Part shown: positions 45,525-55,091 of the stretch, piece after piece
Layout of the letters: every line of letters begins with the position of its first letter
How positions within the stretch are numbered: position 1 is the first letter of the stretch
Assembly (NCBI RefSeq): GCF_015207375.1
Contig: NZ_JADEWY010000003.1
Span: forward strand, 1 to 64,000
Source: Coleofasciculus sp. LEGE 07092
Lineage (GTDB): Bacteria > Cyanobacteriota > Cyanobacteriia > Cyanobacteriales > Coleofasciculaceae
Direction of reading: 5' to 3'
DNA length: 64,000 nt
Translations under genes and position numbers: made by a program
Notes under the pieces: generated by a model
Seen by the model: only the letters and a program-made list of their open reading frames with translations
Databases searched by the model: none
Told to the model about the DNA's origin: nothing

Positions 45525-47066
45525 ATGAAAGGACTCAAGGGACTACCTCCAGTCTGGTTACGGTATTTAATCATTGCCGTTTTAGGGTTAGGCATATTTT
45601 TTCGAGGGGTTAACCTCGACGGAAAAGTCTTTTGGGGAGATGAAGTTGTGACGTTGTTGCGCATTTCTGGCTACACACAGGCAGAATTTGTGCAACAGCT
45701 ACCTTACAATCAAGTTATTAGCATTGAGGAGTTGCAGAAGTATCAGCGTCCTAAACCGGAAAGCAATGTGAGTGATACGATTGGCTCGTTAATCGCCGAA
45801 GATCCCCTGCAACCGCCCTTATATTTTGCTATTGGGCGATTTTGGGTCGATGGGTTTGGCAGTTCGCCGACAGCAATCCGCAGTTTGTCTGTTCTGTTGA
45901 GCTTACTTGTGTTTCCCTGCCTTTATTGGCTATGCCAAGAATTGTTTGAATCCCCCTTAGTGGGATGGATAGCGATCGCTTTATTTGCCATCTCGCCGTT
46001 CCACGTCCTCTATGCTCAAGAAGCTCGACAGTACAGTTTGTGGACTGCTACCATCCTGCTATCGGGTGCAGCTCTTTTGGGGGCGATGCGGCGGCAAACT
46101 CGGCTGAGTTGGGTGATTTACGCGGGGACGACGATTCTGGGGTTTTACACTCACCTTTTTTCGTTATTTGTCACCCTAGGACAGGGAATTTATGTAGCGA
46201 TCGCCCAGCGCTGCCGTTTGAATAAGATAACGATCGCTTATCTACTGGCATCAGGTGCAGCTTTTTTAGGGTTCCTTCCCTGGCTTCTCAATGACAAAGT
46301 TGACGAGCCAACTTGGACTGCTCAACCCATGTCTTTGCCGTCTTTAATCAAAATCTGGGTAGGGAATATAACGCGGATTTTTTTCGATTTAAATTTTGAT
46401 ACCAATACTCCGCTAATCTACGCCATTCCTCCGACTTTAATCCTACTAAGCTTGATCGGATATGCCATTTATTTTCTGTTTCGCCACACCCCCCAACGGA
46501 TTTGGCTGTTTATTTTAACCTTGATTGGTGCGACGGGGCTGGCTCTTATCCTCCCTGATGTAATTGTCGGCGGCAGGCGTTCGAGTATTAGTCGATACCT
46601 GACACCCTGTTACGTGGGTATTCAGTTAGCGGTTGCTTACCTGCTGGCAACCCAGATGGGTTCTAGAGGTTGGCAGCAAAAGTTTTGGCAGGTTGTTACT
46701 GCTGGACTCATTTCCGTTGGAGTCGTGTCCTGTGCATTCAGCTCCCAAGCTAATACCTGGTGGCACAAGAAGCCTAATCATTATAATCCCCAAATTGCTC
46801 GGATTGTCAATCAAGCTCCCCGCCCCCTTTTAATTAGCAATGAGGAGGCGATTTACTGGCTAGTGTCTCTAAGTTATCTACTGGAACCTAAGGTGCAATT
46901 ACAATTAATAGTTGATCCAACTGTGCCTGAGCGTTCTGAAGGGTTTAGTGATGTGTTTTTATTCCATCCCTCCCAGAATTTGCGAGATGGAATTGAGGCA
47001 AAATTAAAAGATGAGATAAAACCGAGTTTTGAACAGGGTGGACTTTGGTATCTGGAAAAATCCTAA
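45525..47066 (+). CDS. GT39-like (PMT/ArnT-type) membrane glycosyltransferase, paralog 1
   Basis: A 513-residue polytopic GT-C enzyme. A first helix is followed by the loop motif 'FWGDEVVTLLRISGYT', whose Asp-Glu is the family's catalytic acidic pair. Conserved 'PLYFAIGRFW', 'FPCLYWLCQELFE' and 'ISPFHVLYAQEARQYSLW' follow, then further helices and a short soluble C-terminal domain. GT39 enzymes use polyprenyl-phosphate sugars outside the cytoplasm. It is the first of four closely related copies up to 53.9 kb, separated from the second by the FAD oxidoreductase gene. Confidence 0.87.
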   Translation: MKGLKGLPPVWLRYLIIAVLGLGIFFRGVNLDGKVFWGDEVVTLLRISGYTQAEFVQQLPYNQVISIEELQKYQRPKPESNVSDTIGSLIAEDPLQPPLYFAIGRFWVDGFGSSPTAIRSLSVLLSLLVFPCLYWLCQELFESPLVGWIAIALFAISPFHVLYAQEARQYSLWTATILLSGAALLGAMRRQTRLSWVIYAGTTILGFYTHLFSLFVTLGQGIYVAIAQRCRLNKITIAYLLASGAAFLGFLPWLLNDKVDEPTWTAQPMSLPSLIKIWVGNITRIFFDLNFDTNTPLIYAIPPTLILLSLIGYAIYFLFRHTPQRIWLFILTLIGATGLALILPDVIVGGRRSSISRYLTPCYVGIQLAVAYLLATQMGSRGWQQKFWQVVTAGLISVGVVSCAFSSQANTWWHKKPNHYNPQIARIVNQAPRPLLISNEEAIYWLVSLSYLLEPKVQLQLIVDPTVPERSEGFSDVFLFHPSQNLRDGIEAKLKDEIKPSFEQGGLWYLEKS

Positions 47067-47120
47067 TAAAAAGGATTCGCTTTTCTAAATCTTGATAAAA
47101 CCTTAACGAAGATTAATAAC

Positions 47121-48782
47121 ATGACTCAGAAAGTAGCGATTATTATTGGAGCCGGACCGGCGGGATTAACAGCAGCTTATGAGCTGCTCCAGAAAACCGA
47201 TATTAAACCCATTGTTTATGAAATGAGTAATGAAATAGGAGGGATTTCTAGAACGGTTAAGTATAAAGGCTATCGTATGGATATCGGGGGACACCGATTC
47301 TTTTCTAAGTCCACTACTGTTATGGATTGGTGGTTAAAGATTTTACCGATAGAAGCCAGCCAAACTGAAAAAATAACTATTGCTTATCAAAATAAAACCC
47401 AGGAAATTAAAGCTACAGTTCAAGCAGAAGATGCAAAAGAAACGGATTTAGTCATGTTAGTCCGTAACCGCAAATCCAGAATATTTTTCCTCAGAAGCTT
47501 TTTTGATTATCCGATTAAATTAAACAAGAATACAATTTTTAATCTGGGTTTTAATAGGACGTTCAACATTCTATTTAGTTACTTAAAAACTCGGATCGCG
47601 CCTATCAAAAATGAAAAAAATTTAGAGGAGTTTTTTATTAACCGTTTTGGCAGAGTTTTGTATCGTACATTCTTTAAATCCTATACGGAAAAAGTTTGGG
47701 GAGTTTCCTGCTCAGACATTAGTGCCGAGTGGGGCGTTCAACGGATTAAGGGTTTATCCATTTCAAAAACCATTGAACACATTCTCAGAAAGATACTAAG
47801 GCTAAACTCTAAATCTATAGCTCAGAAAAATGTTGAAACCTCTTTAATCGAGCGATTTCTTTATCCGAAATACGGACCGGGGCAGCTTTGGGAAGAGGTG
47901 GCAGAGCGTATTCAGGCAGGGGGAGGAGAAATTCATCTTAATGTTGGGGTTAAAAAGCTATTTTTAGACGGAAATCAAATTACGTCTGTAGACCTGGGGA
48001 ATGCAGTCACAGGTGCGACTGAACGGGTAGAAGGAGACTACTTCTTTTCCACTATGCCTGTTAAAGAGTTAATCAGGGGATTGCAGACGGATATTCCTTC
48101 AAAAGTGAGTGAAGTGAGTGAGGGATTAGTTTACCGAGACTTTATCACGGTCGGTTTATTAGTAGAAAAACTTTCAATCCGAGATAAAGATAAAAGCAAA
48201 AAATTGATTCAAGACAACTGGATTTACGTTCAGGAACCGGATGTCTTGTTAGGTCGAATTCAAATTTTTAATAATTGGAGTCCTCATTTAGTTCAAGATA
48301 TTTCTAAAGTTTGGTTAGGATTGGAGTATTTTTGCTATGAGTCTGACGAGTTATGGCAGATGAGTGATGAAGCGATGGCAAATTTTGCCATTGATGAATT
48401 AGCCAAAATAGGCTTTATCTGTAAATCAGATGTATTGGATAGTACAGTAATTCGAGTCCCTAAAACTTACCCAGCTTATTTTGGCACTTATCCAAAGTTT
48501 GATAAAATCAAAACCTATCTTGAGCGTTTTCAAAATCTTTACTTGATTGGCAGAAATGGAATGCACAAGTATAACAATCAAGATCATTCGATGTTGACGG
48601 CTATAGCAGCGGTAGAAAATATTAGAGATGGGGTCAATGATAAATCGAACATTTGGGAAATAAACACAGAGCAGGATTATCATGAAGCTAAATCTCACGA
48701 AAAAAGTACAGCGAAAAAAACGAAACCTAAGCGCTTTTTCAGTCAATCTATAGTCAATTTTTTAAGAAAAATTGGATTATAA
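47121..48782 (+). CDS. FAD-dependent oxidoreductase (amine-oxidase/UDP-galactopyranose mutase superfamily)
   Basis: A 553-residue flavoprotein. The dinucleotide fold is '[18 protein letters not shown]', followed by '[24 protein letters not shown]', here split around residue 45. The C-terminal FAD contact is '[23 protein letters not shown]'. Such proteins occur in polysaccharide loci, and the fold is shared with UDP-galactopyranose mutase and protoporphyrinogen oxidase. The reaction cannot be assigned. A basic C-terminal tail ('[12 protein letters not shown]') is unusual. It sits between GT39-like copies. Confidence 0.82.
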   Translation: MTQKVAIIIGAGPAGLTAAYELLQKTDIKPIVYEMSNEIGGISRTVKYKGYRMDIGGHRFFSKSTTVMDWWLKILPIEASQTEKITIAYQNKTQEIKATVQAEDAKETDLVMLVRNRKSRIFFLRSFFDYPIKLNKNTIFNLGFNRTFNILFSYLKTRIAPIKNEKNLEEFFINRFGRVLYRTFFKSYTEKVWGVSCSDISAEWGVQRIKGLSISKTIEHILRKILRLNSKSIAQKNVETSLIERFLYPKYGPGQLWEEVAERIQAGGGEIHLNVGVKKLFLDGNQITSVDLGNAVTGATERVEGDYFFSTMPVKELIRGLQTDIPSKVSEVSEGLVYRDFITVGLLVEKLSIRDKDKSKKLIQDNWIYVQEPDVLLGRIQIFNNWSPHLVQDISKVWLGLEYFCYESDELWQMSDEAMANFAIDELAKIGFICKSDVLDSTVIRVPKTYPAYFGTYPKFDKIKTYLERFQNLYLIGRNGMHKYNNQDHSMLTAIAAVENIRDGVNDKSNIWEINTEQDYHEAKSHEKSTAKKTKPKRFFSQSIVNFLRKIGL

Positions 48783-48903
48783 ACTGCATTTTTTCTCAAT
48801 TTTTTGATTAGTAATCAGGCTAAGGAAAACGAACAGCTTGATAATCAACCAAAAATCTCAGGCGATCGCAAGTCGCGGGCTTAATCGAAGTTCATAATAA
48901 GCT

Positions 48904-50577
48904 ATGAAATTCCTGAAGCTACTGCCTCAAATTAGGGTGAGATATTTAATCATTATCGTTTTAGTACTGGGTGTATTTTTTCGATTTGTTAATCTGGAGC
49001 AAAAATTTTACTGGTACGATGAGGTCTACACCTCATTACGAGTTTCTGGCTACACGAGTACAGAAGTCATCCAAGACTTGCTTGATGGTCATGTTATTAG
49101 CATTGAAGAGTTACAGAAGTACCAACACCCCAACTCGGACAAAGGTGTAATCGATACAGTCAAGGGTTTAGCGATTGAAGAAACACAACTGCCGCCCCTG
49201 TATTTTTTGATGACGCGGTTTTGGGTGCAGTTGTTAGGTCATTCCGTGGCAGTGACTAGAAGTTTGTCTGCCTTGTTGAGCTTGCTGGTGTTTCCTTGCC
49301 TCTATTGGCTGTGCCGAGAATTATTTGAGTTTCCGTTAGTTGGATGGGTAGCGATCACACTGATGGCTGTTTCACCGTTCCATGTACTGTACGCTCAGGA
49401 AGCCCGAATGTATAGTTTGTGGACGGTTACTATTTTGCTATCGAGTGCTGCTTTACTACGAGCCGTGCGTGTTAACACCAAAGGGAGTTGGGGACTCTAT
49501 AGCGTAACCTTAGCATTAGGACTTTATACTCACTTGCTTTCTGTGTTAGTTGCTATCGCCCACGTAATTTATATCGCTGTTATCGAACGCTTCAAATTGA
49601 GTAAGGTAGCGAGGGCTTATCTTTTTGCATCCTTAGGGGGATTCCTTATTTTTTCACCTTGGCTTTTAGTCGTTATCATTCACTTTTATGGAACGGGAGG
49701 TGTAACAGGGTGGACGGGGAACAGCTTGTCCCTTTTAACCTTAGTGAAAATTTGGATTCTTGGCATCAGTCGAGTTTTCTTTGATGTAGATCTTGATAGT
49801 GTTATTGAGCAGTATGCAATAGGACTAGGTTTAGGCAATAATTCTGCCGTTAAAGAGGTCTTTGCCAACTCAGTTTTATTAATTTCAGTAAGTATCATTC
49901 TTCTCGTCTTAGGATTAATTGCCTATTCACTTTATTTTCTCTGCCGCCAAAGCCCTAAACGGGTGTGGCTGTTTATCCTAACCTTGGGTGGAGTTACAGC
50001 CTTGAGTAAAATTTTGCCAGATTTGATCTGGGGGGGGCAGCGGTCGGCAGTCAGTCGTTATCTTATTCCCTGCTATTTATCTCTACAGTTAGCGGTAGCT
50101 TACTTACTGGCGAGTAAAATTAGCACGATTTATGCTGGAACTCGGCAACAGAAGCTATGGAGAGTTGCCACAATTGCATTGATTTCGAGTGGGGTTTTAT
50201 CTTGTGCAGTTATTTCTCAGGCAGAGGCTTGGTGGAATAGACCCGGTTCCCCCTACCATTATCCAGCCCGACTGATTAATCAAACGGCTAACCCCCTGTT
50301 AGTGAGTGATGCGGTTATAAACTGGTCAACTTCTAGCAGTCATTTGCTCGATCCAGATATTAACCTTGTCATTGGTTTTAGCTATCTGCTTGGGCAAAAC
50401 GTGAGATTTCAGTTTGTATTTGAACCCCAAATTCCTCAAATTCCTGAAGAGGTCAGAGACGTGTTTTTCTTCAGTCCGTCTAAAACCCTGCGTTCTGGAC
50501 TCATTCAAGAATATAAACACAAGATAGAACCAATTTATAAGCCCGGTGATATTTGGTATTTTGAAAAATTGGAGTAA
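48904..50577 (+). CDS. GT39-like membrane glycosyltransferase, paralog 2
   Basis: A 557-residue copy closely similar to paralog 1. It has 'FYWYDEVYTSLRVSGYT', 'PLYFLMTRFWVQLLGHS', 'VSPFHVLYAQEARMYSLW' and the late block 'GGQRSAVSRYLIPCYLSLQLA'. It carries an extra ~40-residue loop near residues 285-330 ('GTGGVTGWTGNS' and 'GLGLGNNSAVKEVFANS'), explaining its greater length. The acidic pair is intact. Its start lies 121 bp after the flavoprotein gene. Confidence 0.87.
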   Translation: MKFLKLLPQIRVRYLIIIVLVLGVFFRFVNLEQKFYWYDEVYTSLRVSGYTSTEVIQDLLDGHVISIEELQKYQHPNSDKGVIDTVKGLAIEETQLPPLYFLMTRFWVQLLGHSVAVTRSLSALLSLLVFPCLYWLCRELFEFPLVGWVAITLMAVSPFHVLYAQEARMYSLWTVTILLSSAALLRAVRVNTKGSWGLYSVTLALGLYTHLLSVLVAIAHVIYIAVIERFKLSKVARAYLFASLGGFLIFSPWLLVVIIHFYGTGGVTGWTGNSLSLLTLVKIWILGISRVFFDVDLDSVIEQYAIGLGLGNNSAVKEVFANSVLLISVSIILLVLGLIAYSLYFLCRQSPKRVWLFILTLGGVTALSKILPDLIWGGQRSAVSRYLIPCYLSLQLAVAYLLASKISTIYAGTRQQKLWRVATIALISSGVLSCAVISQAEAWWNRPGSPYHYPARLINQTANPLLVSDAVINWSTSSSHLLDPDINLVIGFSYLLGQNVRFQFVFEPQIPQIPEEVRDVFFFSPSKTLRSGLIQEYKHKIEPIYKPGDIWYFEKLE

Positions 50578-50632
50578 ATGTATAGAGGTCTAGATAATTG
50601 GCAATTGAGTCATCTTTATCCACATTATAATA

Positions 50633-52240
50633 ATGATGATAAATTTCTGGAAAAGCAAAACGCAGAAACTGTACGGGGACGGCTTAAAAGCTTTAATTAT
50701 TATCGCAATAGTGCTTGGTTTATTCTTTCGGTTCGTCAATCTAGACGGAAAAATTTACTGGTTTGATGAAGTTTTGAGTTCCCTACGAATTGCTGGCTAC
50801 ACGAGAGCTGAATTGTTCCAAGAAGTCGCAAGCAGTCAGCCCATGACCCTTCAAGATTTGCAGCATTATCAGAGTCCTAACTCTGAAAAAGGCTTGAGGG
50901 ATACGATTAAATCGTTGGTAGTAGAAGACCCCCTGCAATCACCACTCTATTTTATACTGGGGCGATTTTGGATGCAGTTATGGGGTAATTCTGTAGCAGT
51001 GATCAGAAGTTTATCGGCTCTGTCGAGCTTACTTGCTTTTCCCTGCCTCTATTGGCTGTGTCGAGAACTCTTTGAGTCACCGCTTGTGGGATGGATAGCG
51101 ATGGCTCTGATTGCGGTTTCACCCTTTCATGTGCTGTATGCCCAGGAAGCACGGATGTACAGTTTATGGACTGTAACAATTTTACTATCTAGCGCGGTAC
51201 TCCTAAAGGCTATGCGGGTCAAAACCCACCTGAGTTGGGGAACCTATGCGGCAACAGTTGCACTAGGACTTTATACTCATCTTTTTTCAATTTTTGTTTT
51301 CATGGGGCATGGTGTCTATGTTTTGATAACCGAACGCTACCGTTTTAGTAAGAGGTTTAGGGTATATCTCTTGGCATCGCTGGCAGGATTTCTAGGGTTC
51401 CTACCCTGGATTTTAGTAGTCGCGTCTCACTTGAGCCTTATCCAGCAACAAACAGCCTGGCAATCTGCTAGAGTCAGTGTGTTGTCTTTGGGGCAAACTT
51501 GGGTGGTTAACCTGAGTCGTATTTTTTTTGATGTGGGTATTGGTGCTGGTGATGCCCATTTAGATACTTATGCAGTTCTTTTAATTGTCCCGATTTTAAG
51601 CTTATTAGGGTTAAGCGCCTATGCCGTTCATTTCCTTTATCGTTATAGTCCAAAGCACGTTCGATTATTTGTCTTGACCTCAATTGGGGCGACAGCACTA
51701 GCCTTAATTCTCCCTGACTTAATTATAGGAGGTCGTCGATCAACCTTTGCTCGATATCTCATTCCTTCCTATTTGGGTATTCAATTAGCGGTTGCCTACC
51801 TTTTCTCTACTAAAGTCACTATTATTCCTCTTAAGACAACCTTCCAGAAGTTGTGGCAAAGCTTTTTTGTCTTAGTGTTATCAGCAGGAATTTTATCATG
51901 TGTCATTAGCGCTCGTTCTGAAACCTGGTGGAACAAGTCTATTAATGAGTCGGTTCCCCAGGTTGCTCGTCTTATTAACCAATCTAAAAAACCGCTGTTG
52001 ATTAGTGACAATAGTGAGGTTAGTGCCATTTTACCTCTGATTTATGTATTAGATAATAAGGTAAAGATAATGTTTATAGCAACTCCCAAAATCCCTAATA
52101 TTAATTCAAAATTTAATTCCATTTTCTTAATCTATGCTTCTGAAGAACTACGAGATAAGCTTGAAGAAAATCGTGACTACAAAATCGATACGATTTATAA
52201 ACCTGGTGAGCTTTTGCTCCTAGAAAAAAGCCGTGAATAA
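50633..52240 (+). CDS. GT39-like membrane glycosyltransferase, paralog 3
   Basis: A 535-residue copy. It keeps 'IYWFDEVLSSLRIAGYT', 'SPLYFILGRFWMQLWGNS', 'VSPFHVLYAQEARMYSLW' and 'GGRRSTFARYLIPSYLGIQLA'. Two adjacent ATG codons at 50633 and 50636 could start it. The short overlapping frame at 50578-50766 is an out-of-frame shadow. It probably shares acceptor chemistry with its neighbours but may use a different lipid-linked sugar. Confidence 0.87.
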   Translation: MMINFWKSKTQKLYGDGLKALIIIAIVLGLFFRFVNLDGKIYWFDEVLSSLRIAGYTRAELFQEVASSQPMTLQDLQHYQSPNSEKGLRDTIKSLVVEDPLQSPLYFILGRFWMQLWGNSVAVIRSLSALSSLLAFPCLYWLCRELFESPLVGWIAMALIAVSPFHVLYAQEARMYSLWTVTILLSSAVLLKAMRVKTHLSWGTYAATVALGLYTHLFSIFVFMGHGVYVLITERYRFSKRFRVYLLASLAGFLGFLPWILVVASHLSLIQQQTAWQSARVSVLSLGQTWVVNLSRIFFDVGIGAGDAHLDTYAVLLIVPILSLLGLSAYAVHFLYRYSPKHVRLFVLTSIGATALALILPDLIIGGRRSTFARYLIPSYLGIQLAVAYLFSTKVTIIPLKTTFQKLWQSFFVLVLSAGILSCVISARSETWWNKSINESVPQVARLINQSKKPLLISDNSEVSAILPLIYVLDNKVKIMFIATPKIPNINSKFNSIFLIYASEELRDKLEENRDYKIDTIYKPGELLLLEKSRE

Positions 52241-52279
52241 CTTAATAAAATTAGGGTAATTAGTAAACGTAGTAATTTT

Positions 52280-53872
52280 ATGCAAACAACAGTAAACCAA
52301 ACTCGCAACTTTTCCTGGACTGGGTTACGGTTCTTCGTGCTCATCCTGTTAATTCTGGGTATAGTTCTGCGATTCGGCAATATCGATAATAGAGCCTACT
52401 CAGGGGACGAAACCTCTACGTCCCTACAGATTGCGGGTTACACTAAAACAGAATTAAGAGAGTTGGTTTTCAATGGTCGTGTTTTGAGCGTTGAAGAGCT
52501 ACTGAAGTATCAGGATACCAATCCCAATAAAAGCTTGCTTGATACAGTGACGGCGATGGCGGCGGAAAACCCTCATCATCCGCCCCTCTATTATGTAATA
52601 GCCCGATTGTGGGTGCAGTGGCTGGGTCCTTCTCCAGCAGTGACTAGAGGGGTGGCTGCTTTTATTAGTTTGCTTATTTTTCCGAGTATTTATTGGCTGT
52701 GCTGGGAATTATTTGAATCATCCCTGGTAGGATGGATAGCGATCGCCCTAGTAACCGTTTCACCATTTCATGTGTGGACTGCCCAAACCGCTAGGGAATA
52801 TAGCTTATGGGCAGTTATCATTTTAGTATCGGGTGCCGTACTACTGCGAACCTTACGGCTCAATACAAAGCGCAGTTGGCTGACCTATGCAGGAAACCTT
52901 ACGGTGGGGGTTTATTCTCATTTATTTTTCTGGTTAGTCGCCATCGGATATGGAATCTATATATTTATTCTGGAAGGATGCAAACGCACTAAGACATTTA
53001 ATGCGTATCTACGAGCATCATTGATAGGGTTTTTGGTGTTTGTACCCTGGATTGTATTAGTTAATACAGACTGGACGAAAGTTTATACTACGACAACCTG
53101 GACAAAGGAAAAACTCCCCCTAGTCTTGGGAGACGATAGCTTGCTCAAACGGTGGGCGGGGAACCTTTGCAGCATTTTTGCTTTTTTTGACTTTGACTAT
53201 CAGAAGCCATTTCTTTTGTGGTTAACTGCTTGTCTGCTGGCAGGGATGGTGGGATATGCGATTTACTTTCTGTATCGTCACACCCCTCAACGGGTTTGGG
53301 TATTCATCTTTACCTTAATGGGAGTGACAGCTCTCACTCTCGTTCTACCGGATTTAGTTTTGGGAGGAGTACGTTCAGCGTCGAGTCGGTATCTAACCCC
53401 TTGTTACTTGGGGATTCAGCTAGCGGTTGCCTACCTGTTGGCGATGAAGATGATGCCTCTATCTGTTAAAGTCTGGCAACAGAAGCTATGGCAATTGCTT
53501 TTTATTGTGTTAATTTCGAGTGGAACCCTCTCGTGTGTCATTACTCCACCCCATCATCGATGGAATGGAACCAGTGTCGCATCTGAAGGTGTGGAAGTTA
53601 GTCAGGTGTCTCGCATCGTTAATCAAGCAAAATCTCCACTATTCATTTTGGATATTCGCCCGACTGAAATTCTACCCTTTAGCTATCAACTCGATCCCAA
53701 GGTGCGGCTTCAGTTAGTTGAGCGACCCAATGTTCCCAATGTTGCGGAGGGATTCAGTGATATATTTTTGTACAGTCCATCTCGAGAATTACGAAAAGGA
53801 CTGGAACAAGAGCAGAACTACAAGTTAAAGGTTGTTGATGAATCTCTCCAGGTCTGGCAGTTAGAAAAATAG
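52280..53872 (+). CDS. GT39-like membrane glycosyltransferase, paralog 4 (most diverged)
   Basis: A 530-residue copy with 'AYSGDETSTSLQIAGYT', 'PPLYYVIARLWVQWLGPS' and 'GGVRSASSRYLTPCYLGIQLA'. The highly conserved 'HVLYAQEAR' block reads 'HVWTAQTAR' here, so it has diverged most. The Asp-Glu pair remains. It begins 39 bp after paralog 3 and ends 24 bp before a GT4 gene, so it belongs to the same transcript. It also carries the last HIP1 site of the window (52739-52746). Confidence 0.86.
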   Translation: MQTTVNQTRNFSWTGLRFFVLILLILGIVLRFGNIDNRAYSGDETSTSLQIAGYTKTELRELVFNGRVLSVEELLKYQDTNPNKSLLDTVTAMAAENPHHPPLYYVIARLWVQWLGPSPAVTRGVAAFISLLIFPSIYWLCWELFESSLVGWIAIALVTVSPFHVWTAQTAREYSLWAVIILVSGAVLLRTLRLNTKRSWLTYAGNLTVGVYSHLFFWLVAIGYGIYIFILEGCKRTKTFNAYLRASLIGFLVFVPWIVLVNTDWTKVYTTTTWTKEKLPLVLGDDSLLKRWAGNLCSIFAFFDFDYQKPFLLWLTACLLAGMVGYAIYFLYRHTPQRVWVFIFTLMGVTALTLVLPDLVLGGVRSASSRYLTPCYLGIQLAVAYLLAMKMMPLSVKVWQQKLWQLLFIVLISSGTLSCVITPPHHRWNGTSVASEGVEVSQVSRIVNQAKSPLFILDIRPTEILPFSYQLDPKVRLQLVERPNVPNVAEGFSDIFLYSPSRELRKGLEQEQNYKLKVVDESLQVWQLEK

Positions 53873-53896
53873 CAAACAGTCAAATCAGGTGACACA

Positions 53897-55024
53897 ATGA
53901 TCAAGGTCTTCATGCTCTGCTCGGGTTTGGGTCACACTCAACGAGGCTATGAATCTTTTTTTCGGGAGTGCTTTGATATTTTGTCGAATGATTCTTCTCT
54001 GGACATAACTTTGTTCAAGGGGTGTGGCAATCGTGAAGAAAAAGAAATTCCCCTATGGAATATACCTTACTACAGTTGGCTCGCTGTTCAACTGGGAAAA
54101 TTAACCAAACGAGGCTCCTACGGTCCCTTTGTCGTGGAACAATTTTCATTTTTTTTAAATCTTTTGCCACACTTACAATACAATCAGCCTAATGTCATTT
54201 ATTTCAGTGAAGACTATTTGGGGAATTGGCTCAATCGGTGGCGGCGTTTAACCCAGCAAAATTATAAACTATTGCTTCGCAATGGCGGTGCTACATCACC
54301 TCCCTATCACCATTTAGATAGCGTCCAACATATAAATCCCACTCAAGTTCAACGAGCGTTGCGGTATGGAGAACCTGTTGACAAACAAAAATTGCTTCCG
54401 TCTGGATTTCACATTCCCTTTGACTTACAAATACTAACCACTTCTGAGCGAGAATCTTTACGACGAAAGCTCAGACTTCCCGACAAACAGCCTTTAGTTC
54501 TTTCTGTAGCCGCTATTAACAAGTATCACAAGCGGATGGATTACATTATTCAAGAAGTTGCTAGACTTCCAACGCCACGACCTTATCTTTTACTACTTGG
54601 TCAGCAAGATTTAGAGTCGGCTGAAATCTTAAAATTAGGTAATCAAGTGTTAGGAACGGATAATTTTCAAATTAGAACAGTTCCTCGTAATCAAGTGGAT
54701 GATTATTACAAAATTGCTGATATTTTCGCATTAGCTTCCCTAAGAGAAGGATTGCCACGAGTACTTGTTGAAGCAATGTCTTATGGCTTACCCTGCTTGG
54801 TTCATGATTATGAAATTACCCGCTACATTTTAGGAGAGCAAGGCTATTTTGCTGATTTACAATTGCCTGGTAATTTAGCAAGTTTAATCTCCCAAGTAGT
54901 AGTAAAAGGGTTTCCTTGGTCTAAGCGTTATCATCAGCATCGTAGTGCCTACGAACGCTTTAGCTGGAAACAACTGCATCTTAAGTACGTCGAAATGATT
55001 AAAAGTTGTGCTATGGCTTCCTAA
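53897..55024 (+). CDS. GT4-family glycosyltransferase
   Basis: A 375-residue GT-B enzyme starting behind AGGTGA. 'MLCSGLGHTQRGYESFFRECF' forms the acceptor side, 'PLVLSVAAINKYHKRMDYIIQEV' the start of the donor domain and 'LASLREGLPRVLVEAMSYGLPCL' the E-x7-E site. It is the only clearly soluble glycosyltransferase between the GT39-like block and the GT87-like genes. Confidence 0.88.
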   Translation: MIKVFMLCSGLGHTQRGYESFFRECFDILSNDSSLDITLFKGCGNREEKEIPLWNIPYYSWLAVQLGKLTKRGSYGPFVVEQFSFFLNLLPHLQYNQPNVIYFSEDYLGNWLNRWRRLTQQNYKLLLRNGGATSPPYHHLDSVQHINPTQVQRALRYGEPVDKQKLLPSGFHIPFDLQILTTSERESLRRKLRLPDKQPLVLSVAAINKYHKRMDYIIQEVARLPTPRPYLLLLGQQDLESAEILKLGNQVLGTDNFQIRTVPRNQVDDYYKIADIFALASLREGLPRVLVEAMSYGLPCLVHDYEITRYILGEQGYFADLQLPGNLASLISQVVVKGFPWSKRYHQHRSAYERFSWKQLHLKYVEMIKSCAMAS

Positions 55025-55091
55025 ACTTATTAAAATATCCTGTTACTAAGTAGTTATCCCCAGATTGTATTTTTTATGAGCGGTTATTTTT

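Noticed and set aside
50578-50766. A 62-codon frame starting right after the paralog 2 stop
   Set aside because: It overlaps the start of GT39-like paralog 3 in another frame, and its product has no protein-like features.
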